Source: Streptomyces justiciae
Lineage (GTDB): Bacteria > Actinomycetota > Actinomycetes > Streptomycetales > Streptomycetaceae
Direction: 5' to 3'
Assembly (NCBI RefSeq): GCF_015163075.1
Contig: NZ_JADDXU010000012.1
Location: forward strand, 62,001 to 126,000
Length of the DNA stretch: 64,000 bases
Below the pieces are notes generated by a model that was given only the letters and a program-made list of their open reading frames with translations, was not told the origin of the DNA and searched no databases. Below, piece by piece: positions 59,060 to 64,000 of this stretch. The translations under genes and the position numbers were made by a program. The number at the start of each line of letters is the position of its first letter. Position 1 is the stretch's first letter.

Positions 59060-59632
59060 CTACTGGGTCTGCTTCGCGCCGAGCAGCACGGTGTCGCGAC
59101 CGTCCTCCTCGGCGAGCTGGACCTTGACCGTCTCCCGCAACGACGTGGGGAGGTTCTTGCCGACGTAGTCGGCGCGGATGGGCAGTTCACGGTGGCCGCG
59201 GTCGACGAGGACCGCGAGCTGCACCGCGCGCGGACGCCCGATGTCGTTCAGGGCGTCGAGGGCGGCGCGGATGGTGCGGCCGGAGAAGAGCACGTCGTCG
59301 ACGAGGACGACGAGGCGGCCGTCGATGCCGTCACCGGGGATCTCGGTGCGGGCCAGCGCACGCGGCGGATGCATGCGCAGGTCGTCGCGGTACATGGTGA
59401 TGTCGAGCGAACCGACCGGAATCTTGCGGTCGGTGATCTCCTCGAGCTTGACGGCGAGCCGCTGGGCGAGGAAGACGCCTCGGGTCGGGATGCCGAGGAG
59501 CACCACGTCGTCGGCGCCCTTGGCGCGTTCGACGATCTCGTGGGCGATGCGGGTCAGTACGCGGGCGATGTCGGGGCTTTCGAGAACGGGCCGGGCATCG
59601 GACTGCGTGTCCTGCTGGTCGTGCTTGTCCAT
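59060..59632 (-). CDS. pyrR: PyrR, pyrimidine operon regulator / uracil phosphoribosyltransferase
   Basis: A 190-residue PRTase-fold RNA-binding regulator. The PRPP loop is [21 protein letters not shown] (about residues 105-125) and the PyrR-specific RNA-binding surface includes MYRDDLR and [18 protein letters not shown]-type segments. With UMP bound it binds pyr mRNA; in actinobacteria this is thought to block translation by covering the ribosome binding site. A matching RNA loop lies directly before its start codon. It is the first gene of the pyr operon and divergent from bldD. Confidence 0.97.
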   Translation of the reverse strand: MDKHDQQDTQSDARPVLESPDIARVLTRIAHEIVERAKGADDVVLLGIPTRGVFLAQRLAVKLEEITDRKIPVGSLDITMYRDDLRMHPPRALARTEIPGDGIDGRLVVLVDDVLFSGRTIRAALDALNDIGRPRAVQLAVLVDRGHRELPIRADYVGKNLPTSLRETVKVQLAEEDGRDTVLLGAKQTQ

Positions 59633-59642
59633 AAGAAACGGA

Positions 59643-59668
59643 CCTCCTTCTCCGCCTCACGGGACGGA
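59643..59668 (-). promoter_or_regulatory. PyrR RNA-binding loop adjoining the pyrR ribosome binding site
   Basis: On the minus strand, 59668-59651 reads TCCGTCCCGTGAGGCGGA: a TCCG/CGGA stem presenting a CCCGTGAGG loop, close to the PyrR consensus UCCNGNGAGG. The ribosome binding site AAGGAGG (59649-59643) follows at once, 10 bases before the ATG. Binding would block initiation. Confidence 0.7.
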
Positions 59669-59697
59669 CCTTAAAGGACGTCGGAATTGCGCCATCC

Positions 59698-59706
59698 ACG
59701 GTAGCA
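59698..59706 (-). promoter_or_regulatory. Candidate extended -10 for the pyr operon
   Basis: TGCTACCGT on the minus strand fits an extended -10 (TGnTAnnnT). It lies about 70 bp before pyrR. No convincing -35 is seen at the right distance. Confidence 0.3.
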
Positions 59707-59786
59707 GGCCCTCAGGACACCCCTGATCACCCCCATGGCCTAATCGGCCACCGCTACCACGGAAGAGTCGGTGCGGCTCATTCGGC

Positions 59787-59816
59787 TTGACGCAGAAGAG
59801 TAACGCTGCGTAACCT
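59787..59816 (+). promoter_or_regulatory. bldD promoter
   Basis: TTGACG (59787-59792), an 18-bp spacer and TAACCT (59811-59816) form a plausible housekeeping promoter about 65 bp before bldD. It is overlapped by the BldD boxes. Confidence 0.5.
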
Positions 59817-59829
59817 CACAGTGAGTTAC
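59800..59829. promoter_or_regulatory. Two BldD boxes in the bldD promoter
   Basis: GTAACGCTGCGTAA (59800-59813) is a perfect match, on the reverse strand, to the BldD consensus TNACNCWGNGTNAN. TCACAGTGAGTTAC (59816-59829) matches with one mismatch. They cover the -10 and the likely start, as expected for autorepression by BldD bound to c-di-GMP. Confidence 0.7.
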
Positions 59830-59885
59830 CAGCCGCGCGGTACGGCGCCCCTGCCGGCCGCGTCGACACAGTGCCGGGGAGCTAT

Positions 59886-60386
59886 ATGTCCAGCGAATAC
59901 GCCAAACAGCTCGGGGCGAAGCTCCGGGCCATCCGCACCCAGCAGGGCCTTTCCCTCCACGGTGTCGAGGAGAAGTCCCAGGGACGCTGGAAGGCGGTCG
60001 TGGTCGGTTCGTACGAGCGCGGCGACCGTGCCGTGACCGTGCAGCGCCTCGCCGAGTTGGCGGATTTCTACGGTGTGCCCGTTCAGGAGCTGCTGCCGGG
60101 TACGACCCCGGGCGGCGCCGCCGAGCCGCCGCCGAAGCTGGTCCTCGACCTGGAGCGGCTGGCCCACGTGCCGGCCGAGAAGGCGGGCCCCCTCCAGCGC
60201 TACGCCGCGACGATCCAGTCGCAGCGCGGTGACTACAACGGCAAGGTGCTCTCGATCCGCCAGGACGACCTGCGCACACTCGCCGTCATCTACGACCAGT
60301 CGCCCTCGGTCCTCACCGAGCAGCTGATCAGCTGGGGCGTGCTGGACGCCGACGCGCGTCGCGCGGTGTCCCACGAGGAGAGCTGA
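59886..60386 (+). CDS. bldD: BldD, developmental master regulator
   Basis: A 166-residue regulator. The N-terminal XRE-type helix-turn-helix (KLRAIRTQQGLSLHGVEEKS, GSYERGDRAVTVQRLAEL) is followed by a C-terminal domain that binds tetrameric c-di-GMP. The known signature RQDD (QxDD/RxxD region) is visible as LSIRQDDLRTLAV, near residues 123-135. It represses sporulation genes during vegetative growth. The ATG has GGGGAG closely upstream. A 20-bp hairpin terminates it. It is divergent from the pyr operon. Confidence 0.97.
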   Translation: MSSEYAKQLGAKLRAIRTQQGLSLHGVEEKSQGRWKAVVVGSYERGDRAVTVQRLAELADFYGVPVQELLPGTTPGGAAEPPPKLVLDLERLAHVPAEKAGPLQRYAATIQSQRGDYNGKVLSIRQDDLRTLAVIYDQSPSVLTEQLISWGVLDADARRAVSHEES

Positions 60387-60412
60387 GCCGCTTCCCGCCT
60401 CAGCAGAAACGT

Positions 60413-60458
60413 GCCGCCGGGGTGGCCGGAACTTCATGGTTCCGGCCACCCCGGCGGC
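60413..60458 (+). terminator. 20-bp terminator hairpin after bldD
   Basis: Positions 60413-60432 and 60439-60458 are perfectly complementary over 20 bp (GCCGCCGGGG... with ...CCCCGGCGGC), loop TTCATG, followed by TTTCTGC. A very strong intrinsic terminator. Confidence 0.9.
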
Positions 60459-60495
60459 TTTCTGCGCTTCTCCGGTGCCTCCCGGGCACGGAGAC

Positions 60496-60535
60496 GCCAG
60501 GGGGCCCGCAGCAATCACGCTGCGGGCCCCCTGGC
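60496..60535 (-). terminator. 16-bp terminator hairpin after nusB
   Basis: GCCAGGGGGCCCGCAG (60496-60511) pairs perfectly with CTGCGGGCCCCCTGGC (60520-60535), loop of 8 nt, 16 bp beyond the nusB stop. Together with the bldD hairpin it insulates the two converging units. Confidence 0.88.
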
Positions 60536-60551
60536 GATGTCGTACCTCTGC

Positions 60552-60986
60552 TTACGCCTCTTCGCGGCGCAGCGTGGGCTTGAGGTCCTTGAGACGGCCG
60601 AGCAGGCCGTTCACGAAGGCCGGCGACTCGTCCGTGGAGAACTCCTTGGCGATCTCGACCATCTCGTCGAGCACGACCGCGTCCGGGGTCCCGTCGACCC
60701 AGATCAGCTCGTAGGCGCCGAGCCGCAGGATGTTGCGGTCGACGACCGGCATCCGGTCGAGCGTCCAGCCGACGGAGTACTGCGCGATCAGCTCGTCGAT
60801 GCGCTTCGCGTGCTGCGCGTAGCCCTCGACCAGCTGCATGGTGTACTCGCTCACCGGCGGCTGCCGGGTGTCGGTCCGGGAGAGCCGGATCCAGTCCGCA
60901 AGGACCGTCAGGACGTCGGCCCCGCGCTGGTCGCCCTCGAAGAGGATCTGGAAGGCGCGCTTGCGGGCCGTGTTGCGGGCAGCCAC
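60552..60986 (-). CDS. nusB: Transcription antitermination factor NusB
   Basis: A 144-residue all-alpha protein that with NusE binds boxA of rRNA leaders. It starts ARNTARKRAFQILFEGDQRG and ends with EMVEIAKEFSTDESPAFVNG, both typical. The ATG is 2 bp after the efp stop, giving an efp-nusB operon. Confidence 0.96.
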   Translation of the reverse strand: MAARNTARKRAFQILFEGDQRGADVLTVLADWIRLSRTDTRQPPVSEYTMQLVEGYAQHAKRIDELIAQYSVGWTLDRMPVVDRNILRLGAYELIWVDGTPDAVVLDEMVEIAKEFSTDESPAFVNGLLGRLKDLKPTLRREEA

Positions 60987-60988
60987 GG

Positions 60989-61555
60989 TTAGCTGTTCAC
61001 CCGGCCGAGGTAGTCGCTGGTGCGGGTGTCGACCTTGATCTTCTCACCGGTGGTGATGAAGAGCGGGACCTGGATCTGGTGGCCGGTCTCCAGGGTGGCG
61101 GGCTTGGTGCCACCGGTGGAGCGGTCGCCCTGCACGCCCGGCTCGGTCTCCTGGATGACGAGCTCGACGGCGGCCGGCAGCTCGACGAAGAGCACCTCGC
61201 CCTCGTGCTGCGCGACGGTGGCGGTGAAGCCCTCGATCAGGAAGTTGGCGGCGTCGCCGACGGCCTTGCGGTCGACCATGAGCTGGTCGTAGGTCTCCAT
61301 GTCCATGAAGACGAAGTACTCGCCGTCCATGTACGAGAACTGCATGTCGCGCTTGTCGATCGTGGCCGTCTCGACCTTGACGCCGGCGTTGAACGTCTTG
61401 TCGACGACCTTGCCGGAGAGCACGTTCTTCAGCTTGGTGCGCACGAAGGCCGGGCCCTTGCCGGGCTTGACGTGCTGGAACTCGACGACGGACCACAGCT
61501 GGCCGCCATCGAGCTTGAGCACGAGGCCGTTCTTGAGGTCGTTCGTGGAAGCCAC
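60989..61555 (-). CDS. efp: Elongation factor P
   Basis: A 188-residue three-domain factor that rescues ribosomes stalled at polyproline. The loop that reaches the peptidyl-transferase centre reads [15 protein letters not shown] (Lys at the tip, about residue 32), the actinobacterial form. Domains II and III follow, ending [19 protein letters not shown]. The Pro-rich kinase encoded nearby would be a client. Confidence 0.97.
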   Translation of the reverse strand: MASTNDLKNGLVLKLDGGQLWSVVEFQHVKPGKGPAFVRTKLKNVLSGKVVDKTFNAGVKVETATIDKRDMQFSYMDGEYFVFMDMETYDQLMVDRKAVGDAANFLIEGFTATVAQHEGEVLFVELPAAVELVIQETEPGVQGDRSTGGTKPATLETGHQIQVPLFITTGEKIKVDTRTSDYLGRVNS

Positions 61556-61614
61556 GGTTGCGGAATCTCCTGGACTGACGTGGACGACCCCGGCGCACGC
61601 GCGTAGCGGGAAAG

Positions 61615-62721
61615 CTACAGCGCGAGCAGCTCCTTGGTCGTGATGGTGAGTAGCTCGGGTCCGCCGTCCGCCTCGGGGCGTACGACGAGCGTGTCATCGA
61701 TCCGGACACCGCCCCGGCCCGGGAGGTGGACCCCCGGTTCGACGGTGACCGGCACGCAAGCGTCCAGTTTACCCATGGCCGCGGGGGCCAGCTGCGGGTC
61801 CTCGTCGATTTCGAGTCCGACACCGTGTCCGGTCAGGGCCGGCAGGCCCTCGCCGTACCCCGCGGAGTCCAGCACCTGGCGTGCGGCGCGGTCCACGTCA
61901 CGGTACGCGGCGCCGGGTGCGAGGCTCTCCCGGCCGGCGCGCTGAGCGGCGAAGACCAGGTCGTACAGCTCGATCTGCCAGTCCGCGGGGGACGTCCCGA
62001 TCACGAACGTACGGCCGATCTCGCAGCGGTAGCCGCGGTACGTCGCGCCGAGGCAGACGGAGAGGAAGTCGCCCTCCTCCACGCGCCGGTCGGTGGGACG
62101 GTGGGCGCGACGGCCGGAGTGCGGGCCGGTGGCGACGGAGGTCGCGAAGGCGGGGCCGTCGGCGCCGTGGTCGACGAGGCGGCGCTCCAGTTCGAGGGCG
62201 AGGTGCCGTTCGGTACGGCCGACGAGGATGGATTCGAGGAGTTCACCGAGCGCCTGGTCGGCGATCTCGGCGCCGATGCGGAGGCAGGAGATCTCCTCCT
62301 CGTCCTTGACGACCCGGAGCTGCTCCACGGCTGCGCCGAGGTCGGTGAGGTGGAGGCGGGGGGCGACGGAGCGGATGGCTCTGTGGCGCGCGACGGTGAG
62401 GTGGTGTTCTTCCACGGCGAGAGCGTCGATGCCCTGGATCGAGGCCAGGTCGACCGCCGCGACGGCGGGGTCGCCACCTGACCCAGGCAGGGTCTGCAGG
62501 CGGAGGGTCTCGTCGGGTCGGCCCTCTCCGGCACGGTCGTCCGGCGGATCGAGGCACACCAGCACGTCTTCTGTCCTGCCGAGCAGCAGGACGGAGCCCT
62601 TGGGTGCGGCGCCCGCCAGGTAGCGCACGTTGGCGGGGCGCGAGATCAGTGCCGATGCGCTGCCGACCGCGTGGCAGCGTTCCCTGAGCTTTGTGCGGCG
62701 GGCCGCGTACACCTCTGACAT
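61615..62721 (-). CDS. M24-family aminopeptidase P-like protein with altered metal ligands
   Basis: A 368-residue pita-bread-fold protein. The N-terminal creatinase-like domain covers about residues 1-130 and the M24 domain about 140-368. The usual five ligands (Asp, Asp, His, Glu, Glu) are only partly kept: the first is Cys223 ([11 protein letters not shown]), the second Glu234 (CEIGRTF), then His299 (GHGVGLEI), Glu328 (VEPGVHLPG) and Asp342 (VRIDDTLVV). It may use a different metal, have low activity or bind ligand only. It lies 59 bp upstream of efp, the order known in other actinobacteria, and is usually annotated pepP/pepQ. Confidence 0.85.
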   Translation of the reverse strand: MSEVYAARRTKLRERCHAVGSASALISRPANVRYLAGAAPKGSVLLLGRTEDVLVCLDPPDDRAGEGRPDETLRLQTLPGSGGDPAVAAVDLASIQGIDALAVEEHHLTVARHRAIRSVAPRLHLTDLGAAVEQLRVVKDEEEISCLRIGAEIADQALGELLESILVGRTERHLALELERRLVDHGADGPAFATSVATGPHSGRRAHRPTDRRVEEGDFLSVCLGATYRGYRCEIGRTFVIGTSPADWQIELYDLVFAAQRAGRESLAPGAAYRDVDRAARQVLDSAGYGEGLPALTGHGVGLEIDEDPQLAPAAMGKLDACVPVTVEPGVHLPGRGGVRIDDTLVVRPEADGGPELLTITTKELLAL

Positions 62722-62792
62722 GACACGAGCGTAGGAGCGGTGTCTGTTTTGTGCCGGTTGGGGGGTGCCAATGGGGGTTGTACGCGGTCTGC

Positions 62793-62840
62793 GGCGGGGT
62801 GGGGGCTGGTCGCGCAGTTCCCCGCGCCCCTGAAAAGCCT
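62793..62840 (-). repeat. Dispersed GGGGCGCGGGG element, copy B
   Basis: Short-form copy; on the minus strand it reads AGGGGCGCGGGGAACTGCGC and then GACCAGCCCCCACCCC, starting about 10 bp after the stop of the P-loop kinase gene and oriented with it. Confidence 0.7.
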
Positions 62841-63713
62841 TTACCAGCTAGGTGGGCTGGCAATGGACCGTGCGAGTACGTCGTCCAGGACCTGGGCCGT
62901 CTGGGGAACGTCCAGCTGTGAATTGTCGATGATCGGCAAGCCCGAGCCGTACCACCCCGCCATACGGCCGTGAATCCGCGCCACCTCCTCATCGGTGAGC
63001 CGGCGATTCCCCGATCGCTCGGCGTTGCGCTCCAGGACGATCTCCAGGCCCGGGAGCAGCACCACGGGCAGCAGTCCAGGTCCCACGTGCCGCTTCCAGC
63101 CGCCCAGGCCCACCACCGGGCGGTCCGGGAAGACCGCGTCGTCGAGGATGCAGGAGATGCCGTTGGCCAGGAAGTTGCGGGCGGCGAAGCCGCAGGTGCG
63201 GCGGGCCAGGCGGTACTGGGCCTCGGAGTGGTCGTTCCAGCCGGACTGGGGGTCGGCGAAGCCGGAGCGGACCCATTCGCGGACGTCGTCGAGGCTGATG
63301 TGGGCCGTGGGCACCCGGCGGTGATCGGCCCAGTACTTCGCGACGCTGGTCTTGCCCGCGCCGGCCGGACCGATGAGCAGCACCGCGAGGGTCGTGCTCG
63401 TCGGGTCGGGGGTGACCGCGGCCGGTGGGGTGCTGGGAACACCGACGGGGCCGCCGGGCGGCAGCGGAACGTGGCCGGTGGTGTCCGGTGCCGGGGGCGC
63501 CGAGGGGTGCGGCGGGGCCGGCGGCGCCGAGGGGTGCTGATGCGACGGCGGGACGAAACCCGGTGCCGGGGGCGGTGGGGGCACCGGGGCGGAGCCCTGG
63601 TGCGCGCCCGGGTGCTGGGGACCCGGGTGGTGTGCGGCCGGCGACCAGCCGACGGCCGGTCCGTGCCCCGGCTGGTGGGGCGGCGGCAGCGGAGAACCCA
63701 CTGCGTGCTGCAT
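62841..63713 (-). CDS. P-loop kinase with proline/histidine-rich N-terminus
   Basis: A 290-residue protein. Residues about 1-100 are low-complexity Pro/His/Gly/Ala, with many PPP and HPG runs. The rest is an AAA_33/polynucleotide-kinase-like P-loop domain: Walker A LLIGPAGAGKTSVAKYWA (about residues 111-128), HISLDDVREWVRSG, and LEIVLERNAERSGNRRL with an arginine lid. It may phosphorylate a nucleic acid, nucleoside or small molecule. The ATG at 63713 (MQHAVGSPLPPP) is used; GGAG lies about ten bases upstream. Confidence 0.78.
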   Translation of the reverse strand: MQHAVGSPLPPPHQPGHGPAVGWSPAAHHPGPQHPGAHQGSAPVPPPPPAPGFVPPSHQHPSAPPAPPHPSAPPAPDTTGHVPLPPGGPVGVPSTPPAAVTPDPTSTTLAVLLIGPAGAGKTSVAKYWADHRRVPTAHISLDDVREWVRSGFADPQSGWNDHSEAQYRLARRTCGFAARNFLANGISCILDDAVFPDRPVVGLGGWKRHVGPGLLPVVLLPGLEIVLERNAERSGNRRLTDEEVARIHGRMAGWYGSGLPIIDNSQLDVPQTAQVLDDVLARSIASPPSW

Positions 63714-63878
63714 CCGGTGCCACTCCGTCTCGTACAAGGCAATTGGCGCTGGCGGAGCGGGTGCGGACCCGCTCCTTACCGAACGGTACCGTCCCCGGCC
63801 GCCGTTTGGTGAACGGCCGGGGACGGCCCTAAGTGCCCGTGCCCGCAAGGCAAATGGGACGGATGACTCCTCGGCGGA

Positions 63879-64000
63879 CTACTCGCCCACTTCTCCGTAC
63901 GCGGCCAGCAGTACGGCCGGGTCGGGACCCTCCAGGACGGTGGGCTTGCCCAGGCCGTCCAGGACGATGAAGCGCAGCAGGTCACCGCGGGACTTCTTGT
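63879..64000 (-). CDS. aroB: 3-dehydroquinate synthase (C-terminal end only)
   Basis: Only the last 40 codons are inside the window. The reading KKSRGDLLRFIVLDGLGKPT and the end EGPDPAVLLAAYGEVGE match the C-terminus of AroB, which makes 3-dehydroquinate in the shikimate pathway. The catalytic parts lie outside the window. Confidence 0.85.
   Translation of the reverse strand, partial: KKSRGDLLRFIVLDGLGKPTVLEGPDPAVLLAAYGEVGE

Overview
The window is chromosomal DNA of a high-GC actinomycete, almost certainly a Streptomyces. The signs are very high G+C with strong third-position GC bias, frequent GTG starts, rare TTA codons, a complete bldD gene with BldD boxes, an sIHF-type nucleoid protein, and an actinobacterial PriA without helicase motifs. 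From memory, the gene order also resembles the S. coelicolor block running from the SCO143x to the SCO149x genes. I see no rRNA, tRNA, CRISPR array, insertion sequence, integrase or phage genes. Two genes run off the window: a C39-like peptidase at the left edge and aroB at the right edge.

Left part (1-25 kb). A secreted C39-like peptidase, a uridine-kinase-like protein and an orphan EccA/CbxX-type AAA ATPase with a TTA codon are followed by two CBS-domain membrane proteins. Next comes a minus-strand operon that starts with an FMN riboswitch: ribE-ribM-ribBA-ribH-hisE-hisG and a small PH-like membrane protein. A NAD(P)-binding protein follows, then a ROK regulator divergent from an MFS transporter. 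The 3' end of that transporter and of the neighbouring thioesterase lie in a perfect 793-bp tandem duplication. The section continues with a uracil permease, a GH6 glucanase with TTA at codon 4, a DUF5995 protein, an F420-type oxidoreductase, a flavin amine oxidase with a nitrilase-family amidase, and a second MFS transporter.

Middle part (25-43 kb). An ABC importer with a HAD phosphatase sits divergent from a GntR regulator. An amino-acid permease-Lrp pair has three phased Lrp-type sites upstream of the permease. Then come a GuaB1-type enzyme (probable GMP reductase), a lipoprotein RNase with its barstar inhibitor linked by a duplicated stop/start junction, a SorC regulator, rpe, an MMPL exporter, rsmB and fmt.

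Right part (43-64 kb). This is core metabolism and information processing, mostly on the minus strand: priA, metK, coaBC, rpoZ, gmk, the sIHF gene, and a full de novo pyrimidine operon pyrR-pyrB-pyrC-orf-carA-carB-pyrD-pyrF. The operon is probably controlled by PyrR binding an RNA loop next to its own ribosome binding site. Beyond it lie bldD (plus strand, autoregulatory sites), nusB, efp, a peptidase-P-like protein with an altered metal site, a P-loop kinase and aroB. A dispersed repeat family built around GGGGCGCGGGG occurs five times, four of them at gene 3' ends.
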